Source: Phycisphaerales bacterium | GTDB lineage: Bacteria; Planctomycetota; Phycisphaerae; Phycisphaerales; UBA1924 | Reading direction: 5' to 3' | DNA length: 64,000 nt | NCBI GenBank assembly: GCA_020847535.1 | Contig: JADLBU010000118.1 | Coordinates: forward strand, 1-64,000 | Shown: positions 1-8,670 of the stretch, in pieces | Numbering within the stretch: the first letter of the stretch is position 1 | How the letters are laid out: each line of letters begins with the position of its first letter | The notes under the pieces: model-generated | What the model saw: only the letters and a program-made list of their open reading frames with translations | Told to the model about the DNA's origin: nothing | Database searches by the model: none | Made by a program: the position numbers and the translations under genes

Positions 1-1899
1 CGTGATGTACCCGATCGTCGGGTCCGGCGTCGTGTACGCCGGCGCGAGCAGCAGCGGCCCGTAATCCGTCAGCAGCCGCTCCCGCACCGAATCCCACGAC
101 TGCCGCTGGCGTTGCTCCGGAGCACCCTCGCTCAGGATCCCCCACGTCTGCGCGTTGAGATGAATCTTCCCCTCCGCGCTCTCCGATGAACCCACCCACT
201 GCCCGTCATCCTTCGTGCCGTAGCGGTACCAGTTTCCATCCCACGCGTGCGTATTCAGCGCTGTCAGCATCTGCTGCCGCCGATTCGCCGCATCCTTCGC
301 CTTCGCCGGGATGCCGATCCGCTCGTACAGCTTCTCCATGTCCGCCAAGATCACGCACAGGAACCACCCCAGCCACACCGACTCTCCCCGCCCCTCGATC
401 CCCATCGCCGACAGCCCATCGTTCCAGTCACACGACCCGATCAGCGGAATCCCCCGCGGAGAAAGACGCGAGAACGACCGCGCGATCGAACGCTCGCAAT
501 GCTCCAGGAGCGTCGCCGGCGTCGTCGAATCAACAAACGGCTCGCTCGCCGACAAAATCGAGTAATCACCCGTCTCACGCATGTACTGACACGTGATGTA
601 CGCCAGCCACAGATAGTCATCGCTGCACGCCGTCCGCAGCCCCATCTCCGTCAGCGGGTGCCACCAGTGATACACGCTGCCATCGGCGAACTGGTGCCGC
701 GAGTGCAGCAGGATCTGCTCCCGCGTCCTGGCCGGATCCAGGTTCAGCCACACCATGCTGTCCTGCAATTGATCCCGGAACCCGAACGCGCCCGACTGCT
801 GGTAATACCCCGTCCTTCCCCACAACCGCCCGCTGATCGCCTGGTACGGCAGCCAGTGATTGCACAATAGATCCACATCCCCGCGAGCCGATTGCACCTG
901 CGTCGGCGAAAGCCGATCCTCCCAGGCCTGGTTCGCACCCGCCAGCGCTGATTCCACCGCCGCGATCGATGAGAACTTGCCCATCACCTCCGACAGCTCC
1001 CCGCGCGTCTGAGCGATCCCGATCAGGTAATACAGGTTCGCCGTCTGCCCCGGCTCGATCGAAAGATCCCCGCCCAGCGCTGCCGCCGCATCACCGAACC
1101 GCCCGAACGGGCCGATCTGCTCCCCACTGCGCAGCATCGCCACCGGACGCGCGGTATCCCCGTATCGCCCCAGGAAACCCGCCTTATCACTGATCGCCAG
1201 CGTCGATTCAAACTCAACTCCACCCACCGAGTGCGCGGCCACATAGGGCCACGGGCGGTTCCAGTGCTCGCGCTCGCTCCGCGCCGGCACATCCCACATG
1301 TTCTTGCTCGCCACCAGCATCCGGCTCGAAGGCTCGTAGTCGCACGTGAAGAACAGCCGGTGGAACTCACGCTTGGCATCCGGCGCCACCCCGCAGCACC
1401 ACTCCATATACGACCCGATCCGCAGCGATCGCCGCTTCGAGGTCGTGTTCCGCAGCCGCACCAGCCACACCTCGACCGGGCTCTCGGGCGCGACACCCAG
1501 CGTCCACTGCGCCTCGATCCCGTTTGCCAGCGTGTGAAAGAGCGTCGATCCCGCCTTGTGCTCGCAGCAGTACTCGTCGTATTTCGCAAAGCACGGCGAT
1601 GGCGCCAGAGACCACACCGCCCCCGACTCCCGATCCGCCAGGTACAGGTGCTTGCCGTGCCGGTCACGTGCCAGATCCATCTCCCAGCGCGTCAGCACGT
1701 TGAGCTGGCTGTTGTCCAGCCACGAGAACCCGCCGCCGTTCTGGCTCACCACCAGCCCGTATCGCCCGTTGGAAATCACGTTCACCCACGGCATCGGGGT
1801 GCGCGGATCGGTAATGACAAACGACCGCCCACGCTCACCAAAGTGCCCATACTGATTCGCGAACATGCCCGTGTGATCCTTCCCGAACCCCGCATCCAT
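1..1899 (-). CDS. GH94-family glycoside phosphorylase, 3' end outside window
   Basis: About 633 residues are visible; the C-terminus lies beyond base 1. The reading frame opens with ATG at 1899 and shows the GH94 (old GT36) layout: an N-terminal beta-sandwich with FVITDPRTPMPWVNVI (near residue 27), then an (alpha/alpha)6 barrel with SGAFGFRDQLQDSMVWL and, further on, GSCDWNDGLSAMG, whose Asp is the family's general acid. GH94 enzymes split beta-glucosides with phosphate, releasing a sugar 1-phosphate in the cytoplasm; no signal peptide is seen. The N-terminus looks like cellobiose-phosphorylase-type members (about 800 residues), but substrate cannot be read from this. A secreted GH144-like glucanase and a LacI regulator next door suggest a beta-1,2- or other beta-oligoglucan substrate. 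No good Shine-Dalgarno precedes 1899; the upstream ATGs at 1927 and 1919 are out of frame or stop at once. Confidence 0.85.
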   Translation of the reverse strand, partial: MDAGFGKDHTGMFANQYGHFGERGRSFVITDPRTPMPWVNVISNGRYGLVVSQNGGGFSWLDNSQLNVLTRWEMDLARDRHGKHLYLADRESGAVWSLAPSPCFAKYDEYCCEHKAGSTLFHTLANGIEAQWTLGVAPESPVEVWLVRLRNTTSKRRSLRIGSYMEWCCGVAPDAKREFHRLFFTCDYEPSSRMLVASKNMWDVPARSEREHWNRPWPYVAAHSVGGVEFESTLAISDKAGFLGRYGDTARPVAMLRSGEQIGPFGRFGDAAAALGGDLSIEPGQTANLYYLIGIAQTRGELSEVMGKFSSIAAVESALAGANQAWEDRLSPTQVQSARGDVDLLCNHWLPYQAISGRLWGRTGYYQQSGAFGFRDQLQDSMVWLNLDPARTREQILLHSRHQFADGSVYHWWHPLTEMGLRTACSDDYLWLAYITCQYMRETGDYSILSASEPFVDSTTPATLLEHCERSIARSFSRLSPRGIPLIGSCDWNDGLSAMGIEGRGESVWLGWFLCVILADMEKLYERIGIPAKAKDAANRRQQMLTALNTHAWDGNWYRYGTKDDGQWVGSSESAEGKIHLNAQTWGILSEGAPEQRQRQSWDSVRERLLTDYGPLLLAPAYTTPDPTIGYIT

Positions 1900-1904
1900 A
1901 GCTC

Positions 1905-1918
1905 TGTAAGCGTTTACA
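1905..1918. promoter_or_regulatory. LacI/CcpA-type operator upstream of GH94 gene
   Basis: TGTAAGCGTTTACA is a near-perfect 14-bp palindrome with central CG, the classic LacI/GalR-family operator form, matching the cre consensus TGNAANCGNWNNCA. It sits 6 bases upstream of the GH94 start codon. A LacI regulator is encoded at 3608-4684, so repression by that protein is the simple reading (inference). Confidence 0.7.
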
Positions 1919-1958
1919 TGATCCCATGAACGCTCCCTCCTGTCAAGGCCCCGATTCC

Positions 1959-3500
1959 CTACTTCATTGACCGCTTCAGACCCAGCCGCTCCATCCCCCC
2001 GCGCACAAACCGGTGCCTGTGGAACAGCTCCAACACCAGCCCCGTCCGCGCGTTCTCGATCGCCAAGAGCAGCGGCCCCTGGTCGATCGCCACGCACCCC
2101 GGCGCTCGCCACCCCGTCCCCGCCGTGTACGAATCCACAAACCCGTGACCCCCACGACCCCCACCCCCACCCCCGCCCGCACTCCCGGGATCACGCCACA
2201 CCAGCGGCTTCCCATCCGAACCCATCAACCCCCGATAATGCCGCAGCGCTGCCATCGACTCCTTCGGCGTGAACATGATCGCCGACCCCGCCGCATACGG
2301 CGCGATCGTCCCATCCCCCCACTCGTCCTCAGGCAGATACGTCGTGATGTCCAGGTCCGGCCGCGAACCCTCCATCTCTATCGGTCGCGGGAAAAGCCCC
2401 GGCACCAGGTACCCCTTCTCCCCATCGCACGCACTCAATCCCCACGCATCCTCGCCGAACCCCGCGAGCCCCCGGGGGTTCTCGATCGCCTTCCGTCGAT
2501 GCATCAGCACCGTTCGCCGCGAGTTCTCCCACCAATCCACCGCCACCCGCCGCTCGACACCACGGCCCGCCGGGTCATCCTCGCCGATGTGTGCGTAATC
2601 GATCCAGCAGTGCGCAAAGAAGCTCGTAAACAACGCCCCCGACCACGGGAACCACACCATCGGCCCATCCCCGTATTCCCCCAGCCGTCGCCGAAGCCTG
2701 TAATACGAGCTTGCTTCCACGCGATAACTCGCTTCTGGCGAGCACACCGCCAGGAACGTCACCAGCCGCTGCTCATCGCCCGCATCCACCCAATAGAAGG
2801 GCAACAACCCACCACCGCCATCCTTTCCATCCTTCCATCCAAGCGAGATAAACCCGCGGTACTGCTCTTCGCTCCCCTCGGGCGCCACGTAGAACGCCCA
2901 GTTCGCACCGGCGAGCATCCCATCGGCGAGCGTCGCAATGTCATCCCCGAAGTACGACGATGCCACCACCATCCCCGCAAACAGCAGCGCCGAATCGATC
3001 GTGCTCGCCACCTCCTCGTACCCTTCCCGCGCCGGCTCCCCGGTCTTCCCATCCAGGTAGTGATAGAACATCCCCTCCTTGCGGTTCCCCGGCCTCGATG
3101 ACAGCGTGGTCAGAATCAACCGCGCCCGCGCTGCCGCCTTCTCCCGGTTCACCCACCCGCGCTCCACACCGATCGGCAGCGAAGCAAGCTGAAACCCGAT
3201 CCCCGCGATGCTCGCGAAGCCCACCCCCGTGCGGTCCGGCACGCACCCGCTCCCCGGGAGCGCTTCATCCCAGAAGAAGTTGAACGCTCCGCGTTGCACC
3301 TCATCCAGCAGCCGCGAATCGTCATCGCCCCACGCAAACGGCGGCCGCTTGATCTCGGGATCCCCCGCGATCCGCGCCACGGTAGATCGCGCGGGCTCTT
3401 CCGCAACCGGCTGCCCCGCGCACGCCGATGACAGCATCATCGCCCCCGCGCACGCCAGCGCCGTACCGGTGAAAGCGCTATCATTTTTCGGCGACTTCAT
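1959..3500 (-). CDS. Secreted lipoprotein glucanase, GH144 / glycoamylase-like (PF10091)
   Basis: About 513 residues. Start ATG 3500 is chosen because it gives a lipoprotein signal peptide ending in the lipobox LSSAC (about residue 28). The mature part has the glycoamylase-like (PF10091/COG5368) signatures: GAFNFFWDEA, DRTGVGFASIAGIGFQL, ASTIDSALLFAG, FGEDAWGLSACDG and GDGTIAPYAAGSAI, on an (alpha/alpha)6 barrel. Characterised GH144 members are endo-beta-1,2-glucanases; the same fold also occurs in cyclic beta-1,2-glucan synthases, so substrate is inferred. It probably releases oligosaccharides outside the inner membrane, which the neighbouring GH94 enzyme would phosphorolyse. A glycine-rich run sits near residue 450. 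It ends 60 bases before the GH94 start and may be co-transcribed with it, though an operator lies in that gap. Confidence 0.75.
   Translation of the reverse strand: MKSPKNDSAFTGTALACAGAMMLSSACAGQPVAEEPARSTVARIAGDPEIKRPPFAWGDDDSRLLDEVQRGAFNFFWDEALPGSGCVPDRTGVGFASIAGIGFQLASLPIGVERGWVNREKAAARARLILTTLSSRPGNRKEGMFYHYLDGKTGEPAREGYEEVASTIDSALLFAGMVVASSYFGDDIATLADGMLAGANWAFYVAPEGSEEQYRGFISLGWKDGKDGGGGLLPFYWVDAGDEQRLVTFLAVCSPEASYRVEASSYYRLRRRLGEYGDGPMVWFPWSGALFTSFFAHCWIDYAHIGEDDPAGRGVERRVAVDWWENSRRTVLMHRRKAIENPRGLAGFGEDAWGLSACDGEKGYLVPGLFPRPIEMEGSRPDLDITTYLPEDEWGDGTIAPYAAGSAIMFTPKESMAALRHYRGLMGSDGKPLVWRDPGSAGGGGGGGRGGHGFVDSYTAGTGWRAPGCVAIDQGPLLLAIENARTGLVLELFHRHRFVRGGMERLGLKRSMK
3470..3483. promoter_or_regulatory. 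Possible intragenic LacI/cre-type operator
   Basis: TGAAAGCGCTATCA matches the cre-type consensus TGNAANCGNWNNCA. It overlaps codons 6-11 of the glucanase signal peptide, 18 bases inside the gene. A bound LacI protein here would block the glucanase transcript. It is less symmetrical than the 1905 site, so chance is possible. Confidence 0.4.
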
Positions 3501-3607
3501 CAGCTCCACCACCTTCTTACTTCCACTCGTGCTGTCCGACACCTCCGACCGATGCGCACACTCGCCGCTCGGGGAGACACACCACCCACCTGTTATCCTA
3601 CCACCAG

Positions 3608-4684
3608 ATGACCTCCGATCGCACCAACGATCCCGCCGCAAGCCACCGATCCGCTGGGCCCGCATCCATCCAGGATGTTGCCGATGCCGCCCACGTCTCG
3701 ATCGCCACCGTCTCACGCGTCATCAACGGCCACCAATTGGTCGCCAATGAAACCGCCGCACGCGTCCGCGAGGCGATCGATCGCCTGGGCTTCCGCCCCA
3801 ACCGCGTCGCCCAGGGCCTCATGACCCGCCGCAGCAAGCTCATGGGCCTCTGCGTCCCCGACCTCCACGGCGAGTTCTACTCCTCCATCCTCCGCGCTGC
3901 CGATGGCGCCGCCCGCAAGGCCGGTTACCACCTCCTGGTCTCCACCTTCACCACCACCCCCTCCGCACCGACCCCCGCCCCCGATCCCCCCCGCGAAGAA
4001 GAAGACTTCCTCTCCTCGCTCCCCCTGAGCCTCCTCGACGGCATGGCCGTCATGATCACCGAGCCCAACCGCCGCGTCCTCGAGAGCATCCAGGCCACCT
4101 CCCTTCCCATCGTGCTCGTCGATCTCGAAACCAAGGGCAGCGATCGCGACACCGTGCTCGTCGACAACACCACAGGCACACGCGAAGCAACCCTCCACCT
4201 CCTCGAACGCACACCCGCCGACAAGCTCTTCTTCGTCGGCGGACCGCAGACCAATTTCGACACGCTCCACCGCTCCCAGACCATGATGGAAACGATCACC
4301 CGGAGCGGCGCCACCCCACGCCCCGACCAGGCGCGCTTCGGCGACTATTCACTCGAATGGGGCCAGCGCTGGGCTCGAGAAGCCTTCGACGCCGGCAAAC
4401 TCCGCGGCGCGGGTGTGCTCGCCGGCAACGACGAGATCGCCTGGGGCATCATGCTCGCCGCCCAGCAATCGGGAATCTCCGTCCCCGCCGAACTCCGCAT
4501 CATCGGCTTCGACGACACGCGCCTCTCGACACTCACGCGACCCATGCTCTCAACCGTCCACGTGCCCCTCGCGCAGATCGGCACCTGCGCGATCGAGCTG
4601 TTGGCTCGGCGCATCTCGGATCCCAAAGCCTCACCTTCAACCCTGCGGCTCTCGACCAGCCTGGTCCGCCGCGAGACGAGCTGA
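3608..4684 (+). CDS. LacI-family transcriptional regulator
   Basis: 358 residues, normal length for LacI/GalR. The N-terminal helix-turn-helix (about residues 20-70) has SIQDVADAAHVSIATVSRVI and a hinge-helix region VREAIDRLGFRPNRVAQGL. The rest is a periplasmic-binding-protein-like sugar sensor with VPDLHGEFYSSILR, the family's GVLAGNDEIAWGIMLAAQQ and IIGFDDTRLSTL. It is divergent from the glucanase/GH94 genes, with LacI-type operators at 1905 and 3470. It therefore most likely represses the beta-glucan locus until an oligosaccharide inducer binds (inference). A proline-rich stretch near residues 118-130 lengthens the first sensor lobe. Confidence 0.92.
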   Translation: MTSDRTNDPAASHRSAGPASIQDVADAAHVSIATVSRVINGHQLVANETAARVREAIDRLGFRPNRVAQGLMTRRSKLMGLCVPDLHGEFYSSILRAADGAARKAGYHLLVSTFTTTPSAPTPAPDPPREEEDFLSSLPLSLLDGMAVMITEPNRRVLESIQATSLPIVLVDLETKGSDRDTVLVDNTTGTREATLHLLERTPADKLFFVGGPQTNFDTLHRSQTMMETITRSGATPRPDQARFGDYSLEWGQRWAREAFDAGKLRGAGVLAGNDEIAWGIMLAAQQSGISVPAELRIIGFDDTRLSTLTRPMLSTVHVPLAQIGTCAIELLARRISDPKASPSTLRLSTSLVRRETS

Positions 4685-4707
4685 CGGCCCGTTCTACCCA
4701 ATCTCGT

Positions 4708-4730
4708 GGTACAGGCATCTTGCCTGTGGC
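4708..4730. repeat. Dispersed CACAGGC palindrome, copy A1
   Basis: ACAGGCATCTTGCCTGT forms a short hairpin preceded by CTACCCAATCTCGTGG. The same flank and palindrome recur at 15306-15335, 26331-26363 (inverted) and 40502-40520. Here it lies between the LacI gene and the anti-sigma gene and could also act as a weak transcription stop. Confidence 0.7.
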
Positions 4731-4746
4731 CTCCCCCCCCTACCTC

Positions 4747-5571
4747 TTACTTCACCTTGTCGATCTCATCGACCGGCTTGTTCACCGTCGCGTTCGTAGG
4801 CGTCTGGGAGGACGACGGATTCGCAAGCCTCGTCAGCAGCTTCCACTGCTCCGCGCTCGCCGGATCCTTGCTCATCGCATCCCCCGGGATCCACCACAAC
4901 GACCACGTCGGACCCACACGCACCGCCACGATTCGACCCTCGGGCACCGGCCCCTCGGCGATCGCCCCATCCGCACGCTCCGCTCCAGAAGCGCTGATCT
5001 CCGTGGACCATTTCCCCCCGATCTCGTGCTTGTCCGTCGGACCCAGCGTCAGCACCCGCTTCGGAAGCGCCGGCTTCGCGGTCCCCGAAGCCCCACCATC
5101 ACGCGCCGGCGCCGGTTCTGCCGTCTTGGACAGCTCCGCCTGCACGATCGCGTTCTCCGAAGGCAACCCGGGCGCTCCGGTTCGCACAGGCTCGCGCAGC
5201 AGAATCACGCCCGCCCCCGCCGCCAGCACCAGGCCGGCCGCGATCGCGTACGCAACCCATCCATTCCTCCGGCGATGACCCACCACCAGCGGATCCGCGA
5301 GCGATCCGCGAAACATGATCTGATCAGCGATCCTCCCCGAGAAGTCCGGCGAGTTCCCCGGCGAACGCAGCATCCCGATCCCCGCCTCCATCTGCGCAAA
5401 CTCCCGCGCCCGCGCCGGATCGGCGCGCAGCCCCGCCCGCAGCTTCTCCTCACCCTGTGCATTCAGCTCGCGGTCGAAGTACGCATCGATCAATTCATCG
5501 AGCCGAACATCCCCGACACCGCCCGCCGAACCCGGGCCCGAGGATCCCTGGTTGTCACATGCCGAACTCAC
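4747..5571 (-). CDS. Anti-sigma factor, membrane anchored
   Basis: 274 residues from a GTG start at 5571 whose last two bases overlap the TGA stop of the sigma gene (GTGA overlap). This start is chosen for that translational coupling; the longer frame upstream only reads glycine/tryptophan-rich antisense of the sigma tail. Residues about 18-65 (RLDELIDAYFDRELN) resemble the cytoplasmic anti-sigma helical domain of zinc-finger-type regulators, but no HxxxCxxC is visible, so it is the zinc-less kind. One membrane helix follows (YAIAAGLVLAAGAGVILL, about residues 110-128), then an exported domain of unknown fold. It would hold the partner ECF sigma factor at the membrane until a signal arrives. 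Confidence 0.75.
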   Translation of the reverse strand: MSSACDNQGSSGPGSAGGVGDVRLDELIDAYFDRELNAQGEEKLRAGLRADPARAREFAQMEAGIGMLRSPGNSPDFSGRIADQIMFRGSLADPLVVGHRRRNGWVAYAIAAGLVLAAGAGVILLREPVRTGAPGLPSENAIVQAELSKTAEPAPARDGGASGTAKPALPKRVLTLGPTDKHEIGGKWSTEISASGAERADGAIAEGPVPEGRIVAVRVGPTWSLWWIPGDAMSKDPASAEQWKLLTRLANPSSSQTPTNATVNKPVDEIDKVK

Positions 5572-6293
5572 AGGCGCACCTCCGTCTGCGCAAGACGAAG
5601 CACCGGCGCCTGCCGTTGCTCCCGAGCGCTCATCTCCCGTCTCTTCTCCGACAACCCCACACCTCCACCGCCACCGCCACTCCCACTCCCACCACCGCCC
5701 GCCGAAGCCGCATCCCCCACCGCAGTCGCTCCATCCCGCTCCCACATCATCGGCGCCATCGCCGCGCGCAGCGTCCGACGCGCCCGATGAAGGTGACTCT
5801 TCACCGTCCCCTCGGGCATCTGCATGTGCTCAGCGATCGTCCGGATTGGCCAGTCATGCTGATGGAACAGCAGCACCACCTCGCGCTGCTCGGCTGAGAG
5901 GATCGCCAGCGCGCCATCCAGCAGATCCCGGTCGCTCCGGGCCTGGTCATGACCCGCAAGCCGCAGCTCCGGCCGCACCGATCCCGAGGTTCTCCGCTCC
6001 ACAGCCTCCGTATCAAACCCCGGCGTCAGCTTCTGCGCAGCGTTCAGGTACAGCCGTCGAGCGATCGTGAACACCCACGTCGAGAACCTGAACCGAAGAT
6101 CGAACCGCTCGATGTTCCCCAAGACCCGAACAAATGCCTCCTGAACCACATCCTCAGCAACCTCCGGCCGGCCCGTCAACCGTACCACAAAGGCATACAG
6201 AGATGCCTGGTGGGCACGCACCAGCGCCTCGATCGCCGAGCGATCTCCCCGCGCTGCCCGCTTGATCAGCCGTTGTTCCTGGGTGCGTTCCAT
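5568..6293 (-). CDS. ECF-subfamily RNA polymerase sigma factor
   Basis: 241 residues from ATG 6293 (an in-frame TTG at 6302 is less likely). Region 2 spans about residues 20-90, with GRPEVAEDVVQEAFVRVL and RFRFSTWVFTIARRLYLN. Region 4 spans about 140-190, with LSAEQREVVLLFHQHDWPI and MPEGTVKSHLHRARRTLR. This two-domain form without region 1.1 or 3 is the ECF type. The C-terminus carries an extra glycine/serine-rich tail of about 50 residues. The gene is translationally coupled to the anti-sigma gene by a 4-base overlap. A G11 tract on the coding strand about 100 bases upstream of the start could affect its promoter. Confidence 0.93.
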   Translation of the reverse strand: MERTQEQRLIKRAARGDRSAIEALVRAHQASLYAFVVRLTGRPEVAEDVVQEAFVRVLGNIERFDLRFRFSTWVFTIARRLYLNAAQKLTPGFDTEAVERRTSGSVRPELRLAGHDQARSDRDLLDGALAILSAEQREVVLLFHQHDWPIRTIAEHMQMPEGTVKSHLHRARRTLRAAMAPMMWERDGATAVGDAASAGGGGSGSGGGGGGVGLSEKRREMSAREQRQAPVLRLAQTEVRL

Positions 6294-6596
6294 GAATCTC
6301 AATCCAGTCTACCGCCACGAGGTCACCCGGTTGCAGTGATTTCATGCCGAACGGTCCACCAGGTACGGAAGCCCAGCTCCGCGCCCGCGCGAACCCCCCC
6401 CCCCGAAGTTACGACAAGAATCACGACCGTTGGAACCTCGAACACCTCGGCATCACCTCGTCCTACAGCGTCACCAGCACAACCTCCAACACCATCGATT
6501 GCTGCTGCCCCCAGACCCGCATGCTGGCCTACCGCGTCAGGGCCGCCGTCATCCACTCTTCAGTGCCGTGCAGCCAAGCGCCCATGATGCGCGGTG
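6294..6596. other. Gene-free stretch upstream of sigma gene, with C11 tract
   Basis: No convincing gene. It holds a run of 11 C at 6394-6404 (G11 on the sigma coding strand), an unusual homopolymer that could slip during replication. No other motif was recognised. Confidence 0.5.
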
Positions 6597-6638
6597 ACGC
6601 CAAAAAATGAGAAAGTCCGGGCTTTGAATCCCGGACTT
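6597..6638 (-). terminator. Rho-independent terminator of the B12-fold gene
   Basis: A 9-bp perfect stem, AAGTCCGGG (6613-6621) with CCCGGACTT (6630-6638), loop of 8. On the minus strand it is followed by TTTCTCATTTTTT. It lies 45 bases after the stop at 6683. Confidence 0.85.
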
Positions 6639-6682
6639 CTCGGAGGGAAAAAGAGAGAGAACCTGCCTGCGATCCGCCTCGA

Positions 6683-7417
6683 TCAGGCGGCCTCGCGTGT
6701 CTTGGTTCGCCGCACCGGCCGCTGGGCCTGCTGCGGCGCTGGGATCTTCTCCGGTGTCCGGCATTCCTGCATCACCTCGCCGGTGAGCAGGATCTCGACC
6801 ATCTCCATCGGGCTGTTCGCCCAGATGTGCGCCCCGATCTCCTCGGCGAGCCCATCGGCGCGGTTGAAAACACCGCCGCCGACGGCGATCCGCACCTTGC
6901 GGCACGCGCCGATCTCGTTCATCGTGTCGATGATCTCCCGGATCCCCGGCAGGTCCGTCGGGCCCGAGGCGAACATCAGCAGGATGTTGGGCTGACGCTC
7001 ATGCACCTGCGCCCGGATTTCATCCGAGGGCAACCCGCCGCCCGCGAACGTCACCGCATAACCCGCGGTCTCCAGGAGATCCACCGCCATCTGCGCGCCC
7101 AGCTCATCGCTCTCGGCAGCGCCGCAGGAGATGAACACCGTCTGGCCGTTGCTGGGCGCGAACTCCAGGCGGCCGCCCACCTGGTCCACCAGCACACGCA
7201 AGAGACGCGTCGAGAAGTGGTAGCTCAGCTTGCTCAGGTGATCGCTGCGGTAGAGCCGCTCGATCAATTCATACGTCGGCCACAGGAGATCACTGATCAA
7301 CCGGCTCGCCGGCTCGCCCCTGCCCAGCTCATCCTGGACAAACCGCCGCGCTGCCGGGCGATCACCATTGATCAATGTGTCGAAAAAACGCTCGATGATG
7401 ACTTCACGGTCCACCAC
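6683..7417 (-). CDS. Cobalamin-binding-fold regulator lacking the B12 histidine
   Basis: 244 residues from GTG 7417, chosen because GGGAGG lies 6 bases upstream; no ATG suits. Residues about 10-85 form the four-helix cap found in B12-binding regulators (VDREVIIERFFDTLINGD, LISDLLWPTYELIERLYR). About 95-215 form the Rossmann-like B12 domain (TVFISCGAAESDELGAQM, AGYAVTFAGGGLPSDE, RIAVGGGVFNRADGLAEEIG). The usual ExHxxG lower-ligand motif reads ESDELG, with no histidine, so base-off cobalamin binding may be lost. No DNA-binding domain is present. It may be a partner-binding sensor similar to the light/B12 modules of CarH, but its role is unknown. Confidence 0.65.
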   Translation of the reverse strand: MVDREVIIERFFDTLINGDRPAARRFVQDELGRGEPASRLISDLLWPTYELIERLYRSDHLSKLSYHFSTRLLRVLVDQVGGRLEFAPSNGQTVFISCGAAESDELGAQMAVDLLETAGYAVTFAGGGLPSDEIRAQVHERQPNILLMFASGPTDLPGIREIIDTMNEIGACRKVRIAVGGGVFNRADGLAEEIGAHIWANSPMEMVEILLTGEVMQECRTPEKIPAPQQAQRPVRRTKTREAA

Positions 7418-7806
7418 AGCGAACCTCCCGAATAACGATCGGGACCGGACGCGGTTCCACCGTGACCTGGTCGCACTCCGTTGCGTTGTCGGCGTCGGAA
7501 CTCCGTCCCGCCACCACCCATTAACCACCCACGAGCGCTCCCACGAGTCCGGCAGAGCCCGAATCTTCCACCACCCGGCTCCGTCACCCCCCCACAAGGG
7601 AACTCAGACACAAGGCTCGAATCTCGCCGGCCGTTTCGCCGGTAGTCACCAGCCTCGCCCAACGTGTCTTCCGGTGACCCTCGTCGGGACCCGTTCTATC
7701 GAGCCGCCATCCCCGAGATACTGAAATCTGGAGGCAAACTCGCTTCTCCGGACTTGCAACCTTCGAAGGCCCGATAACAGAGATGAGGCGAATTCCCCCG
7801 AGGTTT
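7418..7806. other. Intergenic, no gene seen
   Basis: Open frames here have no protein-like character. The stretch contains the Shine-Dalgarno and presumably the promoter of the downstream minus-strand gene; no riboswitch or repeat was recognised. Confidence 0.4.
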
Positions 7807-8604
7807 CTACGAGGCCAGCGCCTTGGTCCCACGGTAACAGATGCAAATCCCAAAGCTCAGAGCACGTGCCGAAACCCCGCCCAGACCCGCAGCCCCCATC
7901 CGCTCCATCAGCTCCGGCCGCGACATGAACGTCCCCACCGACTTGGGAAGGTACCGGTACGCCCCGCTGCGGTCCCCGCTGATCCAGGTCGCCGTCCGCG
8001 GCATAACCCACCCGCAGTAAAAGTCATTGAACCATCGCGCCGGCGCAAACCCCGGACGACCGAACTCCAGGATCACCAGCCGACCACCGGGCTTCAGCAC
8101 CCTGGCAAACTCCCCGATCGCACGCTCCGGATCGGCGACATTCCTGATCCCGAACGCGATCGACACCACATCGAACGCGTTCCCCGCAAACGGCAGATTT
8201 TGCGCATCTCCCTCGACATAGCTGATCTTGCCCGCGAGCCCGGCCTCAATCCGGCCCTGCTTGACCTTGGCGATCTCTAACATCTCGCGCGTGAAATCCA
8301 GCCCCACCACCCGCCGCGCAGCGCTCCCGGCGAACGCCTGCGTCAGGTCGCCGGTCCCGCACGCGACATCCAGCACCACATCCCCCGGCTTTACATCCGC
8401 CGCCCGCACCGCCGCCCTTCGCCACGCCTGGTCCCGACCCAGCGAGTGCAGCCGGTTGTTGAGGTCGTAGCTCCGGGCGATCGCCGCAAACATGCGGCGC
8501 ACCTTGCCGTGCTTGTCGGCGGTCCGGTGCGGATCGCTCGCCAGCTCCGGCTCAGACCACACCGCTCCCGGATCGGCATTGGAGGAAGAAGAAGGAACAG
8601 CCAT
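7807..8604 (-). CDS. menG: UbiE/MenG-type quinone C-methyltransferase
   Basis: 265 residues from ATG 8604 (GTG 8607 adjacent). It is a class I SAM methyltransferase with motif I VVLDVACGTGDLT (about residue 75), YVEGDAQNLPF, and the UbiE signature FDVVSIAFGIRNVADPERA followed by LKPGGRLVILEFGRP and a C-terminal GAYRYLPKSV. The DRT/DLNN region RMFAAIARSYDLNNRLHSLG fits the family's N-terminus. UbiE/MenG adds the ring methyl group in ubiquinone or menaquinone synthesis. No other quinone gene is nearby, so the choice between the two quinones is inference; planctomycetes typically use menaquinone. Confidence 0.9.
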   Translation of the reverse strand: MAVPSSSSNADPGAVWSEPELASDPHRTADKHGKVRRMFAAIARSYDLNNRLHSLGRDQAWRRAAVRAADVKPGDVVLDVACGTGDLTQAFAGSAARRVVGLDFTREMLEIAKVKQGRIEAGLAGKISYVEGDAQNLPFAGNAFDVVSIAFGIRNVADPERAIGEFARVLKPGGRLVILEFGRPGFAPARWFNDFYCGWVMPRTATWISGDRSGAYRYLPKSVGTFMSRPELMERMGAAGLGGVSARALSFGICICYRGTKALAS

Positions 8605-8670
8605 CACCCAAGGGTAGGAGTATCTACTCCCCGCTTGACAAACTCCGCCGCCACCCAGACCTTCCCTTGC

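Noticed and set aside
5572..5745. Extended N-terminus of the anti-sigma factor
   Set aside because: The Trp/Gly/Arg-rich leader is the other frame of the sigma factor tail; the GTGA overlap gives a better start.
6608..6640. GAAAGTCCGGGC resembles the conserved core of RNase P RNA
   Set aside because: It is explained fully by the 9-bp terminator stem, and no matching 3' conserved block or extended RNA fold is present nearby.
7584..7853. Open frames between the B12-fold gene and menG
   Set aside because: No plausible protein composition, no Shine-Dalgarno, and overlap with the menG end.
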